NCBI RefSeq assembly: GCF_041435015.1
Contig: NZ_CP107989.1
Coordinates: 6,386,001 to 6,450,000 of the forward strand
DNA length: 64,000 bases
Source of the DNA: Streptomyces canus
Lineage (GTDB): Bacteria; Actinomycetota; Actinomycetes; Streptomycetales; Streptomycetaceae
Direction: 5' to 3'
Position 1 is the stretch's first letter; the number at the start of each line of letters is the position of its first letter. Both the position numbers and the translations under genes were made by a program. The notes beneath the pieces are model-generated. The model was not told the DNA's origin. It did not search any database and worked only from the letters and a program-made list of their open reading frames with translations. This document shows, in pieces, positions 21,503-31,646 of the stretch.

Positions 21503-23740
21503 TCAGCCGACGTCCGACGGGTCCAGGCGGTAGACCGTCGACGCGCTCGTACTTGTGCTCGTGTCCGACGTCGAGCTCTTGCTCGTGCTGTAGTCGCTCT
21601 CCTTCACCGCCGTGCCGTTCTTCTGCACCCAGCTGGTGATCTCCTGGCTCAGGCTGCTGTTGCCGCCCATACCGCCGCCGCCGAGCTGGATGTAGTGCAG
21701 CTCGCCCTTCTTCACCAGCTCCTTGAGCCGGGCGAGGGTCATCGCGTTGTCGGTGCCGGTGAAGCCCCACATGGAGATGACGGGCTTGTGCGTGCTGAGG
21801 ATCAGCTGGCCGGCGCTCTGCGAATTGGACACCGCGAGCAGCCACTTGGCGCCGTCCTGGTGCTTCTCCAGGTACGAGATCAGCGCGCTGTCGACGCTGC
21901 CGCCCATGCCGCCGCCGGGGCCACCGGTCATGCCGCCGGGAGCCGTACCGGACTCGCCCGTCCGACCGTCGGCCGTGCCGCCGGGAGCCGTGCCACCCCC
22001 CGGGAACTCCCCGTTCGTGCCGCCGGGCGCGCCGCCCTGCGGGAGCTCACCGGTACCGCCACCGGGCTGCATCTGGCCGCCACCACTGCCGCCGGGGAAC
22101 TCCCCGCCCGCCTGGCCGCTGCCCTGCTGGGTGCCGCCCGGCATCCGGCCGGGGCCGCCGTTGCCGCCGCCGAAGCCACCTCGGCCACCCCCGCCGCCGG
22201 GACCGCCCATGCCGCCACCGGTCGACGGACCCGCCGTCGGGTTGGTACCGCCCATGCCGCCGGTGGTGGCGGAGAAGGCCGGCGAGGCGGCGTACGCCGT
22301 CGGACCCGCGAGGGCCGCGACGATCGCCGCGACGACGGACACGCCCAGCAGCCGCGCCCTGGTGCCGGAACCCGCCGTACGGAAGACGCACAGGCCCACG
22401 ATCGCGAGGACCATGACCACACCGACGACCGGCCACAGCCAGGTGTTCCAGCCGGTGGCCCGGCGCAGCAGCACGATCGCCCAGAGGCCGGTGACCGCGA
22501 GCCCGGCCGGCAGCACCCAGGACCAGCGGGCGTCACCGCCGCGGAAGGCGCGCCACAGCATGACGCCGCCCGCGCCGGTCAGCGCCGCGATGCCCGGAGC
22601 GAGCGCGGTCGTGTAGTACGGGTGCATGGTGCCCTCCGCCATCGCGAAGGTCAGGTAGTGCAGCACCAGCCAGCCGCCCCACAGGACGAGCGCGGCGCGG
22701 GTGGGGTCGGTGCGCGGGGCCCGGCCGCACAGCACCAGACCGGCGACGAACGCGAGGAACGCGAAGGGGATCAGCCAGGAGATCTGGCCGCCGAGGATGT
22801 CGTTGAACATACGGCCGAGGCCCGCGGTACCGGCGAAGGTGCCGCCCCCGCCACCGCCGCCTCCGCCGTTGCCCTCGCCGCCGAGGACCCGGCCCAGGCC
22901 GTTGTAGCCCATGATCAGGTTCCAGGCGGAGCCGTCGGTCGAACCGCCGATGTAGGGCCGGTCGTCGGCGGGCACGAGCGAGACCGCCGTCGCCCACCAG
23001 AAGCTGGAGACCGCCAACGCGACAGCCGCGAGGGCCAGGTTGACGACCTTCTTCTTCCAGCCGAGCCGCGACGCGTACACGTACACCGCGAAGACGGCGG
23101 GCAGGGCGATGTAGCCCTGGAGCATCTTGGTGTTGAAGGCGAGGCCGAAGAGGACCGCGGAGCCGATGAGCGGCAGCAGCCTGTCGGTGCGCACCGCGCG
23201 CAGCGCGAGGGCCGCGCCGCCGACCATCAGCAGGACGAGGAGGGTGTCGGGGTTGTTGTCCCGGTTGATCGCGACGGTGATCGGGGTGAGCGCGAGGACG
23301 AGCGCGGCGATCGCGGCGGCCGCGTGCCCGAACACCCGCTTCACGGAGGCGTGCAGGATCCAGATCGTGCCGAGGGCGGCCGCGACCTCGGGCAGCATCA
23401 TCTGCCAGGTGCCGAAACCGAAGATGCGGCACGACAGCCCCATGACCATCAGTGCGAACGGCGGCTTGTCGACCGTGAGGAAGTTCCCCGCGTCGAGCGA
23501 CCCGAAGAACCAGGCCTTCCAGCTCTGCGTACCGCTGTAGATCGCGGAACTGTAGAAGCTGTTCAGGCCGGACCCGGACAGATTCCAGCCGTACAGGACC
23601 CCGGCCAGGACCAGGATCGCGAGCAGCGCGGGCAGCGACCAGCGCGGGGCCTTGTCCGGGGATGCCGCGGGCGGGGCCGGGGGCGGCCAGTCGGCGGGCA
23701 CGGTCTCGGTGTGGGGGAGGGGATCGGTGGCAGATGTCAC
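21503..23740 (-). CDS. GT39/ArnT-like membrane glycosyltransferase with Gly-rich outer domain
   Basis: Polytopic membrane protein of about 745 aa. The N-terminal two thirds is a lipid-linked sugar transferase of the PMT/ArnT fold, with the first outer loop carrying SGTQSWKAWFFGSLDAGNF and VDKPPFALMV. A long Gly/Pro/Gln-rich low-complexity stretch (about 130 residues, many GGM/GGG units) follows the last helix. A compact C-terminal domain of the YkcA/YkcB type ends the chain (SYLEKHQDGAKWLLAVSNSQ to LGGGGMGG), then a Ser/Thr tail. GTG at 23740 is chosen as start; an ATG 18 codons upstream is possible. Donor and acceptor are unknown. Confidence 0.82.
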   Translation of the reverse strand: MTSATDPLPHTETVPADWPPPAPPAASPDKAPRWSLPALLAILVLAGVLYGWNLSGSGLNSFYSSAIYSGTQSWKAWFFGSLDAGNFLTVDKPPFALMVMGLSCRIFGFGTWQMMLPEVAAALGTIWILHASVKRVFGHAAAAIAALVLALTPITVAINRDNNPDTLLVLLMVGGAALALRAVRTDRLLPLIGSAVLFGLAFNTKMLQGYIALPAVFAVYVYASRLGWKKKVVNLALAAVALAVSSFWWATAVSLVPADDRPYIGGSTDGSAWNLIMGYNGLGRVLGGEGNGGGGGGGGGTFAGTAGLGRMFNDILGGQISWLIPFAFLAFVAGLVLCGRAPRTDPTRAALVLWGGWLVLHYLTFAMAEGTMHPYYTTALAPGIAALTGAGGVMLWRAFRGGDARWSWVLPAGLAVTGLWAIVLLRRATGWNTWLWPVVGVVMVLAIVGLCVFRTAGSGTRARLLGVSVVAAIVAALAGPTAYAASPAFSATTGGMGGTNPTAGPSTGGGMGGPGGGGGRGGFGGGNGGPGRMPGGTQQGSGQAGGEFPGGSGGGQMQPGGGTGELPQGGAPGGTNGEFPGGGTAPGGTADGRTGESGTAPGGMTGGPGGGMGGSVDSALISYLEKHQDGAKWLLAVSNSQSAGQLILSTHKPVISMWGFTGTDNAMTLARLKELVKKGELHYIQLGGGGMGGNSSLSQEITSWVQKNGTAVKESDYSTSKSSTSDTSTSTSASTVYRLDPSDVG

Positions 23741-23883
23741 CCGGGCATCGTGCGAAGGGCAGTTGGGTGAGGGCTGTGACGTACCTGGCGCCATCCTGTG
23801 AAAAGGCCACGGGTTAGGTAACGACTCGCACAACCATTCCCCATGCGTACAACCATTCACCCGGACCCGAGAGTCAACAGGGC

Positions 23884-24726
23884 ATGACACGGGGGATATC
23901 AAGACACGCGAAATGGATCGCGGCCGGTGCGCTGGCCGCCTGCGTCGCCGCCGCCACGCCGGCCGCCGCCGCGACCGCACCGGCCGTCAGCTGCACGTCC
24001 GCGAAGGCGGGCCTCGCCGACAAACTGAAGCGGGACATCACGTCCGCCCTCTCCAACCGCTCGGGCACGATCGCCGTGGGCCTCTACGACCGTACGACCA
24101 AAACCACCTGCACCCTGCGCTCCTCCACCGCCTACGACTCCGCGAGCGTCGTCAAGGTGACCGTCCTCGCCACACTGCTGTGGGACGCGAAGAAGCACAA
24201 CCGGTATCTGACCACCACCGAGAGCAACCTTGCCAAGGCCATGATCACCAAGTCGGACAACGACGCCACCAGCAAGCTGTGGCGCCAGCTGGGCCTGACC
24301 AAGATCAAGGGCTTCCTCACCGCGGCCGGCATGACCCAGACCAAGCCCGGGGCGAACGGCTACTGGGGCCTGACCCAGATCACCGTCACCGACGAGCAGA
24401 AGCTGCTCAAGCTGGTCACCGCGAACAACACGGTCCTGAGCGACAACGCCCGCGCCTACATCCTCAAGTTGATGGGCCAGGTCATCTCGTCGCAGCGCTG
24501 GGGCACACCGTACGGCGCCGGATCGGGCATCTCCTGGCACGTCAAGAACGGCTGGCTGCAGCGCTCCACCCACGGCTGGCGGGTGCACAGCGTGGGCACC
24601 TTCAAGGGCGGCGGCCACGACTACATGATCACGGTGCTCACCCACGGCAACAGCACCATGAACTACGGCATCACGACGATCCAGGGCGTCGCGAAGGTCA
24701 TCCACCGGGATCTCGCGGCGAGCTGA
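23884..24726 (+). CDS. Secreted class A beta-lactamase-fold serine hydrolase
   Basis: Exported protein of 280 aa with a Sec signal peptide (alanine-rich to about residue 30). It has the penicillin-recognising fold motifs: SVVK with S88 and K91, SDN at 124-126, and KNG in HVKNGWL in place of KTG/KSG. I see no omega-loop ExxLN motif, so deacylation as in true beta-lactamases is doubtful; a peptidase or esterase role on cell wall or other substrates is more likely. Monocistronic, divergent from the GT39 gene, with 143 bp between the starts. Confidence 0.82.
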   Translation: MTRGISRHAKWIAAGALAACVAAATPAAAATAPAVSCTSAKAGLADKLKRDITSALSNRSGTIAVGLYDRTTKTTCTLRSSTAYDSASVVKVTVLATLLWDAKKHNRYLTTTESNLAKAMITKSDNDATSKLWRQLGLTKIKGFLTAAGMTQTKPGANGYWGLTQITVTDEQKLLKLVTANNTVLSDNARAYILKLMGQVISSQRWGTPYGAGSGISWHVKNGWLQRSTHGWRVHSVGTFKGGGHDYMITVLTHGNSTMNYGITTIQGVAKVIHRDLAAS

Positions 24727-24774
24727 CGCCTGCCGGACTCCCGTACGTCACCGACCCGCCCTACGGTGACGCCC

Positions 24775-25800
24775 ATGCAGCTGAGAACCGCACTCGCCAC
24801 CACCACCGCGGCCGTCGCGGCGGCGGCCTGCCTCGCGGCCACGGGCCCGGCGCAGGCCGCCACGCCGGTGAGCCACGTCTGCTCCCCTTCCGTCTCGCTC
24901 GACCGCTTCTCCGACGCGCTCGACAAGACGACGTACGACGGCACCTTCGTCGGCAACTTCTCCGCGCTCGCGGTGGACGGGGACGGCTCACTCGCCGCCC
25001 TCTCGGACCGCTCCTCGCTGTTCTCCCTGGACGCGAAGAGCCTCGAGCCGAAGGCGGTCGTCCCGCTGGTCGACGAGAAGGGCGCCGCGCTGGACTCCGA
25101 GGGCCTGGTGATCGACCGGGACGGCACCCGGCTGATCACGTCGGAGACCGAGCCGTCGATCCGCCGCTACGGCACCGACGGCACGCTCCTCGACCGCCTC
25201 CCCGTCCCGGCCTCCCTCCAGGTGGCCCCGGCGGGCCGCGCCACGTCGAACCAGACCTTCGAGGGCCTGACCCTCATGAACGGCGGCCGCACCCTGCTCG
25301 CCTCCATGGAGTACGCGCTCTCCGGCGACACGGCCGGCCTCGTCCGCTTCCAGACCTGGCGGCGTCACCACGGCCGTTTCGAGCTCGCGGCCCAGTACGC
25401 CTACCGCACCGACGCCGCCTTCCTCGGCGTCCCCGAGGTCCAGGCCCTTCCCGACGGCCGCCTCCTCGTCCTGGAGCGCGGCTTCACCTCCGGCGTCGGC
25501 AACACGGTCCGCCTGTACCTCGCCGACCCCCGCCACGCGACGGACACGAGCGGCGTCGAGAACCTGACGGGCCGGTCCGGCGTGCGCCTGATCAAGAAGA
25601 CCCTGCTCACGGACATCGCGAGCTGCCCGACCCTGGGGGCGACGGCCAAGCAGCCCCAGCCGAACCCGCTCCTCGACAACATCGAGGGCATGGTCGTCAC
25701 TGGCGGGAGCAAGGACCGCTTCAAGGTCCTCCTGGTGAGCGACGACAACCAGAACGCGGTGCAGACGACGCGGTTCTCCTACCTGAGGGTGCGGGTCTGA
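24775..25800 (+). CDS. Secreted phytase-like (esterase-like) beta-propeller protein
   Basis: Exported protein of 341 aa with a signal peptide ending near GPAQA. The body matches the phytase-like/esterase-like family (PF13449 type): repeated blade-like strands with FVGNFSALAVDGDGSLAALSD, SNQTFEGLTLMNGG, and the C-terminal DNIEGMVV. The function of this family is poorly defined; phosphate-ester or phytate hydrolysis is only a family label. The ATG at 24775 follows a GGTGA site; a GTG three codons upstream is an alternative. It starts 48 bp after the serine hydrolase. Confidence 0.75.
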   Translation: MQLRTALATTTAAVAAAACLAATGPAQAATPVSHVCSPSVSLDRFSDALDKTTYDGTFVGNFSALAVDGDGSLAALSDRSSLFSLDAKSLEPKAVVPLVDEKGAALDSEGLVIDRDGTRLITSETEPSIRRYGTDGTLLDRLPVPASLQVAPAGRATSNQTFEGLTLMNGGRTLLASMEYALSGDTAGLVRFQTWRRHHGRFELAAQYAYRTDAAFLGVPEVQALPDGRLLVLERGFTSGVGNTVRLYLADPRHATDTSGVENLTGRSGVRLIKKTLLTDIASCPTLGATAKQPQPNPLLDNIEGMVVTGGSKDRFKVLLVSDDNQNAVQTTRFSYLRVRV

Positions 25801-25893
25801 CCCTCGGGAACGTTGCGGAGGGATGAAATCCGCTTGGTTTGGCGTTGGTGCCTTCCGGTAGATCAGGTCGAGGGACAAACCGGAGGGCACCGC

Positions 25894-28800
25894 GTGGAAC
25901 CGCAACGGGGATGGGCACGACGACTGGCCGGGTACGCCTGGCGTTACCCCAAGGACGTCGTCCTCGCTCTGGTCTCGTCCCTCGGCGGCATGGCCGTCAT
26001 GGCGGTCGTCCCCCTGATCACCAAGGTGATCATCGACGACGTCATCGGCGATCACACCCGGGACATGGCCCCCTGGGCCGGCGCCCTGGTCGTCGCGGCG
26101 GTCCTCGTCTACGTCCTCACCTACATCCGCCGCTACTACGGTGGCCGCCTCGCCCTCGACGTCCAGCACGACCTCCGCACGGAGATGTTCGGCACGATCA
26201 CCCGTCTCGACGGCCGCCGCCAGGACGAGCTGTCCACGGGGCAGGTCGTCGGCCGGGCCACCAGCGACCTCCAGCTGATCCAGGGCCTGCTCTTCATGCT
26301 GCCGATGACGATCGGCAACTTCGCCCTCTTCCTGATCTCCCTGATCGTGATGGCCTGGCTGTCGATCCCGCTCACCCTGGTCGCCCTGGCGGTGGCCCCG
26401 GCCCTGTGGTGGATCGCGCGGCGCTCCCGCTCCAAACTGCACCCCGCCACCTGGTACGCCCAGGCCCAGGCCGCCGCCGTCGCGGGCGTGGTCGACGGCG
26501 CCGTCAGCGGCGTACGCGTGGTCAAGGGCTTCGGTCAGGAGGACCAGGAGACCGGAAAGCTCCGGGAGGTCGGCCGCCGCCTGTACGCGGGCCGCCTGCG
26601 CACGATCCGCTTCAACTCGAAGTACACCCCGGCCCTCCAGGCCGTCCCCGCCCTCGGCCAGGTCGCGATGCTGGCCCTCGGCGGCTGGCTCGCGGTCCGC
26701 GGTCACATCACGCTCGGCACCTTCGTCGCCTTCTCCACCTATCTCGCCCAGCTCGTCGGCCCGGTCCGCATGCTCGCCATGGTCCTCACGGTCGCCCAGC
26801 AGGCCCGCGCCGGCACCGAGCGCGTCCTGGAGCTGATCGACACCGATCCGTACCTGAAGGACGGCACCAAGGAACTCCCCGCCGACGCCCCGGCCACCGT
26901 CGAGTTCGACGACGTGTCCTTCGGCTACGACCGCGCCCTCGGCAAAACCAGCCCCGTGCTCGACGGACTGAGCTTCGAGATCCGCGCCGGCGAGACCCTC
27001 GCGGTCGTCGGCTCCTCCGGCTCGGGCAAGTCCACCGTCTCCCTGCTCCTGCCGCGCTTCTACGACGTCACCCACGGCGCTGTCCTCATCGGCGGCCACG
27101 ACGTCCGCGAGCTCACCCTCGACTCCCTGCGGGCCGCGATCGGCCTGGTCCCCGAGGACTCCTTCCTCTTCTCGGACACGGTCCGCAACAACATCGCGTA
27201 CGGCCGTCCCGAGGCGACCCAGGAGGAGGTCGAGAAGGCCGCCCGCGCCGCCCAGGCGGACCGTTTCATCGCCGCGCTCCCCGAGGGCTACGACACCAAG
27301 GTCGGCGAGCACGGCCTCACCCTCTCGGGCGGCCAGCGTCAGCGCGTCGCGCTCGCCCGCGCGATCCTCACCGACCCGCGCCTGCTCGTCCTGGACGACG
27401 CCACCTCCGCCGTGGACGCGCAGGTCGAGCACGAGATCCACGAGGCCCTGAAGCAGGTCATGGAGGGCCGCACCACCCTCCTCATCGCCCACCGCCGCTC
27501 CACCCTGAACCTCGCCGACCGCATCGCCGTCCTGGAGAACGGCCGCCTCGCCGAACTCGGCACCCACGAGGAGCTCCAGCACCGGTCGCCCCTCTACCGC
27601 CGCCTGCTCACCGACCCCGACGGCCTCGGCGGCGTCTCCCCGGGCCACGCCCGGCCGGCCGCCGTACAGGAGGACACCTCCGTACGCGACGAGCTGGATG
27701 CCGAGTTCGACGCCGAGCGCGGAGTCACCCCCCGCCTGTGGACCGGCGACCGCGAACCCAAGGACACGGCTCTGGCCGGCACCCCGGCCACCCCGGAACT
27801 CCTCGCCGAGGTCGACGCGTTGCCCCCGGCGACGGACACCCCCGACATCGACGAGGCACGCGCGGTCACGCCCGAGGAGTCGTACGGCCTGCGACGGCTG
27901 CTGCGGGGCTTCGGCCGCCCGCTGCTGATCAGCCTGGGCCTGGTCGCCGTGGACGCCGGCATGGGCCTGCTGCTCCCGGTGATGATCCGGAACGGCATCG
28001 ACGACGGCGTCACCCGGATGGCCATGGCCGCGATCTGGACGGCGACCCTGTTCGCCCTGCTCTCGGTCCTCGCCCAGTGGGCGGCCCAGATCGGCGAGAC
28101 CCGGATGACCGGACGCACCGGCGAACGAGTCCTGTACTCCCTGCGTCTGAAGATCTTCTCCCAGCTCCAGCGGCTCGGACTCGACTACTACGAGCGGGAG
28201 CTGACGGGCCGGATCATGACGAGGATGACGACGGACGTCGACGCCCTCTCGACCTTCCTGCAGACCGGTCTGGTCACCGCGTTCGTCTCGGTCGTCACCT
28301 TCTTCGGCATCATGGGCGCCCTGCTGGTGCTCGACGTACAGCTGGCGCTGGTCGTCTTCGCGACGCTCCCGCCGCTGATCGTCGCCACGTACTTCTTCCG
28401 CAAGGCGAGCGTGAAGGCGTACGAACTCGCCCGTGAACGCGTCTCGCTGGTCAACGCCGACCTCCAGGAGTCGGTGTCCGGGCTGCGGATCGTGCAGGCG
28501 TTCCGCCGGGAGCGGGACGGCGGGGCACGCTTCGCGGAGCGCAGCGACAGTTACCGCCGGGCCCGCGTCCGGGGCCAGTGGCTGATCTCGATCTACTTCC
28601 CCTTCGTCCAGCTGCTGTCCTCGGTGGCCGCCGCGGCCGTGCTGATCGCGGGCGCGGGCCGGGTGGACGCGGCGACCCTGACGACCGGCGCCCTGGTCGC
28701 CTACCTCCTCTACATCGACCTGTTCTTCGCCCCGGTCCAGCAGCTCTCCCAGGTCTTCGACGGCTACCAGCAGGCGACCGTCTCCCTGGGCCGGATCCAG

Positions 28801-29610
28801 GAGCTGCTCCGGGAACCGACGTCCACGAAGGCGGCCGAGGAGCCGCTGGACGTCCTGTCGTTGCGGGGCGAAGTGGCCTTCGAGAACGTGCACTTCGCGT
28901 ACGGGGACGACGAGGAGGCCCTCGGCGGCATCGACCTGAAGATCCCCGCCGGTCAGACGGTCGCGTTCGTCGGCGAGACGGGCGCGGGCAAGTCCACCGT
29001 GGTCAAGCTGGTGGCCCGGTTCTACGACCCGACGGGCGGCCGGGTCACGGTCGACGGCACGGACCTGCGCGCCCTGGACCTGACCTCCTACCGCCACCGC
29101 CTCGGCGTGGTCCCCCAGGAGGCCTACCTCTTCCAGGGCACGATCCGCGACGCCATCGCCTACGGCCGCCCGGACGCCACCGACGCCGAGGTCGAGGCGG
29201 CGGCCCGTGCGGTCGGTGCCCACGAGATGATCGCCACGCTGGAGGGCGGTTATCTCCACGAGGTCGCCGAACGCGGCCGCAACCTCTCCGCGGGCCAGCG
29301 CCAGCTGATCGCGCTGGCCCGGGCGGAACTGGTCGACCCGGACATCCTGCTGCTCGACGAGGCCACGGCAGCCCTGGACCTGGCCACCGAGGCCCTGGTC
29401 AACCAGGCCACCGACCGTCTCGCGGGCCGCCGCACCACCCTCGTCGTGGCCCACCGCCTGACCACGGCGGCCCGCGCGGACCGCGTCGTGGTGATGGCCC
29501 ACGGCCGCGTGGTCGAGGACGGAACCCACGACGAGCTCCTCGCGCTGGCGGGGCGGTACGCCGAGTTGTGGCGGACGTTCGTGGGGGAGCCGGCCCAGGT
29601 GTCAGGCTGA
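25894..29610 (+). CDS. Fused ABC exporter (TMD-NBD-TMD-NBD), one non-consensus ATP site
   Basis: Single chain of 1238 aa holding two type IV exporter halves, normally separate subunits. NBD1: Walker [10 protein letters not shown] (373-381), LSGGQ (477-481), Walker B ending LDD, with D502 where the catalytic Glu should be. NBD2: Walker [10 protein letters not shown] (1027-1035), signature LSAGQ (1131-1135), canonical LDE with E1156. Because each ATP site pairs one NBD's Walker motifs with the other's signature, both changes fall in the same site. This is the asymmetry of heterodimeric exporters such as TM287/288. Substrate unknown; drugs, lipids or peptides are possible. GTG start follows GGAGGG. 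Confidence 0.9.
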   Translation: MEPQRGWARRLAGYAWRYPKDVVLALVSSLGGMAVMAVVPLITKVIIDDVIGDHTRDMAPWAGALVVAAVLVYVLTYIRRYYGGRLALDVQHDLRTEMFGTITRLDGRRQDELSTGQVVGRATSDLQLIQGLLFMLPMTIGNFALFLISLIVMAWLSIPLTLVALAVAPALWWIARRSRSKLHPATWYAQAQAAAVAGVVDGAVSGVRVVKGFGQEDQETGKLREVGRRLYAGRLRTIRFNSKYTPALQAVPALGQVAMLALGGWLAVRGHITLGTFVAFSTYLAQLVGPVRMLAMVLTVAQQARAGTERVLELIDTDPYLKDGTKELPADAPATVEFDDVSFGYDRALGKTSPVLDGLSFEIRAGETLAVVGSSGSGKSTVSLLLPRFYDVTHGAVLIGGHDVRELTLDSLRAAIGLVPEDSFLFSDTVRNNIAYGRPEATQEEVEKAARAAQADRFIAALPEGYDTKVGEHGLTLSGGQRQRVALARAILTDPRLLVLDDATSAVDAQVEHEIHEALKQVMEGRTTLLIAHRRSTLNLADRIAVLENGRLAELGTHEELQHRSPLYRRLLTDPDGLGGVSPGHARPAAVQEDTSVRDELDAEFDAERGVTPRLWTGDREPKDTALAGTPATPELLAEVDALPPATDTPDIDEARAVTPEESYGLRRLLRGFGRPLLISLGLVAVDAGMGLLLPVMIRNGIDDGVTRMAMAAIWTATLFALLSVLAQWAAQIGETRMTGRTGERVLYSLRLKIFSQLQRLGLDYYERELTGRIMTRMTTDVDALSTFLQTGLVTAFVSVVTFFGIMGALLVLDVQLALVVFATLPPLIVATYFFRKASVKAYELARERVSLVNADLQESVSGLRIVQAFRRERDGGARFAERSDSYRRARVRGQWLISIYFPFVQLLSSVAAAAVLIAGAGRVDAATLTTGALVAYLLYIDLFFAPVQQLSQVFDGYQQATVSLGRIQELLREPTSTKAAEEPLDVLSLRGEVAFENVHFAYGDDEEALGGIDLKIPAGQTVAFVGETGAGKSTVVKLVARFYDPTGGRVTVDGTDLRALDLTSYRHRLGVVPQEAYLFQGTIRDAIAYGRPDATDAEVEAAARAVGAHEMIATLEGGYLHEVAERGRNLSAGQRQLIALARAELVDPDILLLDEATAALDLATEALVNQATDRLAGRRTTLVVAHRLTTAARADRVVVMAHGRVVEDGTHDELLALAGRYAELWRTFVGEPAQVSG

Positions 29611-29683
29611 CGGTCGTGCAACCGTCCGACATACGTTCTGCGTCCGTACACCTGTACGCCCAAGAGCTGCGGGAGGGACGGCA

Positions 29684-30073
29684 GTGAAGAGTGGAGCGAT
29701 ACGGCGGCTGGCGATGGGACTGGCCGTGACGGCGGCGGCCGGGATGCTCGGGGTCGCCGTGCCGGGACAGGCGCAGGCCGCGGCCTCGTCCTGCGAGGGG
29801 CGCAAGGTCAGGTCTTTCCCGTTCGCCACCGGCACGGTGGAGGTGTACAAGCGGGGCGGTTACGTGTGCGCGGTCACCCTTCCCAAGCACCCCGGGGTCC
29901 GGCAGCACATGAAAGTGAGTCTGCGGGCGTACGGGCTGCGGCCGGTCGAGGACGCGGGCCGGTACAAGTACCGGGCCGGTCCCGTCACCGTGCACGCCGG
30001 GCAGCGGAAGGTGTGGGTGAAGGGCGAGGTCGGCCGGGGCACGTACGACTCGGACGGCTGGATCCGGCTCTGA
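29684..30073 (+). CDS. Small secreted protein, unknown function
   Basis: Protein of 129 aa with a clear Sec signal peptide (ends near GQAQA, about residue 33) and a mature part of about 96 residues. The mature part has two cysteines (SSCEG and YVCAV) that could form one disulfide, and it is basic and beta-rich in appearance. I do not recognise the family. The GTG start follows GGGAGGG. It lies 73 bp after the ABC exporter and 109 bp before the S37 peptidase on the same strand. Confidence 0.75.
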   Translation: MKSGAIRRLAMGLAVTAAAGMLGVAVPGQAQAAASSCEGRKVRSFPFATGTVEVYKRGGYVCAVTLPKHPGVRQHMKVSLRAYGLRPVEDAGRYKYRAGPVTVHAGQRKVWVKGEVGRGTYDSDGWIRL

Positions 30074-30182
30074 GACAAAGGTTTCTCACAGGGTTTTCCC
30101 CACGAGGTGTCACCTCCCCTGGTGCGGAGCGGACGTGCGCCGCTAGCGTCCGGCGCACATCTGTACTCACAGGGGAGGGTGC

Positions 30183-31622
30183 ATGCGCAAGGCGCTCAGA
30201 TGGCTCCTCACGCTGGTCGTGCTCATCGGCACGGTCAGTACGGCAGGGGCGGCAACCGCCGCCGAGCCGGAGGCCGACGGCACCAGTGCCACCACCGACA
30301 TCAAGGATCAGCTCCTCGCCATCCCGGGGATGAGCCTGATCGAGGAGAAGCCGTACACCGGCTACCGCTTCTTCGTCCTGAACTACACCCAGCCGGTCGA
30401 CCACCGGCACCCGTCCAAGGGCACGTTCCAGCAGCGGATCACCGTGCTGCACAAGGACGTCAGTCGGCCGACCGTCTTCTACACCGGCGGCTACAACGTC
30501 TCCACCACGCCTCGCCGCAGTGAGCCGACCCAGATCGTGGACGGCAACCAGGTCTCCATGGAGTACCGCTTCTTCACGCCCTCCCGGCCCGACCCGGCCG
30601 ACTGGACGAAGCTGGACATCTGGCAGGCGGCCAGTGACCAGCACCGCATCTTCAAGGCGCTGAAGAAGATCTACTCGAAGAACTGGCTCTCCACGGGCGG
30701 CTCCAAGGGCGGCATGACCGCCACCTACTACGAGCGCTTCTACCCGCGCGACATGGACGGTGTCGTCGCCTACGTCGCCCCCAACGACGTGGTGAACAAC
30801 GAGGACTCGGCGTACGACCGCTTCTTCGAGAAGGTCGGCACCAAGGAGTGCCGCGACCGGCTGAACGCGGTGCAGCGCGAGGCCCTCGTGCGGCGCGAGC
30901 CGCTGGAGAAGAAGTACGCCGACTACGCGGCGGCGGAGGGCCTCACCTTCACCACCGTCGGCAGCCTCGACAAGGCCTACGAGGCCGTCGTCCTCGACTA
31001 CGTCTGGGGCTTCTGGCAGTACAACCTGCTGGCCAACTGCGGTGACGACGCACTGATCCCGGCGAACGCGAAGACCGCGACCGACGACCAGATCTGGAAC
31101 TCCGTCGACACGATCTCCGGCTTCTCCGCCTACGCCGACCAGGGACTGGAGACGTACACGCCGTACTACTACCAGGCGGCCACCCAGCTCGGCGCTCCGA
31201 CGATCAAGTTCCCGCACATCGAGAAGAAGTACATCCGCTACGGCTACCAGCCGCCGCGCAACTTCGTCCCGCGCAGCATCCCGACGAAGTTCCAGCCGTA
31301 CGCGATGCGGGACGTGGACAACTGGGTGCGGGGCAACGCCCGTCACATGCTCTATGTCTACGGCCAGAACGACCCGTGGGGCGGGGAGCGGTTCCGCGTC
31401 GACAAGGGAGCGAAGGACGCGTACGTGTTCACCGCGCCCGGCATGAACCACGGGGCGAACGTCGCCGGTCTGGTCGCCGACCAGAAGGCGTTCGCCACGG
31501 CCAGGATCCTCGCCTGGGCGGGCGTCCCGGCGACGGCCGTCACCGCGGCGAAGCCGCTCGCGAAGTTCGACAAGAAGCTGGACGTACGGGACGTGGAGCG
31601 CGAGCCCACCCTACGTCCGTAG
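30183..31622 (+). CDS. Secreted S37-family (PS-10) aminopeptidase
   Basis: Exported peptidase of 479 aa with a signal peptide ending near ATAAE. It matches peptidase family S37, the secreted tripeptidyl aminopeptidases first described from Streptomyces. Nucleophile S174 sits in STGGSKGGMT. Later blocks NDPWGGERFRVDKG and APGMNHGANV plausibly provide the Asp and His of the triad. A role in digesting extracellular peptides is expected. It has an AGGGGAGGG ribosome site. Transcribed alone, convergent with the lipoprotein gene. Confidence 0.88.
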   Translation: MRKALRWLLTLVVLIGTVSTAGAATAAEPEADGTSATTDIKDQLLAIPGMSLIEEKPYTGYRFFVLNYTQPVDHRHPSKGTFQQRITVLHKDVSRPTVFYTGGYNVSTTPRRSEPTQIVDGNQVSMEYRFFTPSRPDPADWTKLDIWQAASDQHRIFKALKKIYSKNWLSTGGSKGGMTATYYERFYPRDMDGVVAYVAPNDVVNNEDSAYDRFFEKVGTKECRDRLNAVQREALVRREPLEKKYADYAAAEGLTFTTVGSLDKAYEAVVLDYVWGFWQYNLLANCGDDALIPANAKTATDDQIWNSVDTISGFSAYADQGLETYTPYYYQAATQLGAPTIKFPHIEKKYIRYGYQPPRNFVPRSIPTKFQPYAMRDVDNWVRGNARHMLYVYGQNDPWGGERFRVDKGAKDAYVFTAPGMNHGANVAGLVADQKAFATARILAWAGVPATAVTAAKPLAKFDKKLDVRDVEREPTLRP

Positions 31623-31646
31623 TCCGCGCGCCGCGCCCGGCCGGGA

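Noticed and set aside
21434..23770. Pro/Ala/Gly-rich open frame antisense to the GT39 gene
   Set aside because: It is the mirror of the Gly-rich linker and membrane helices, with no ribosome site or domain.
23884..24726. Antibiotic-resistance beta-lactamase
   Set aside because: The third motif is KNG and no omega-loop Glu is seen, so resistance should not be claimed.
24988..29529. Very long open frame antisense to the phytase-like and ABC exporter genes
   Set aside because: High-GC DNA keeps antisense frames open. The translation is low-complexity Arg/Gly/Asp/Val without any domain, while the plus strand has clear ABC motifs.
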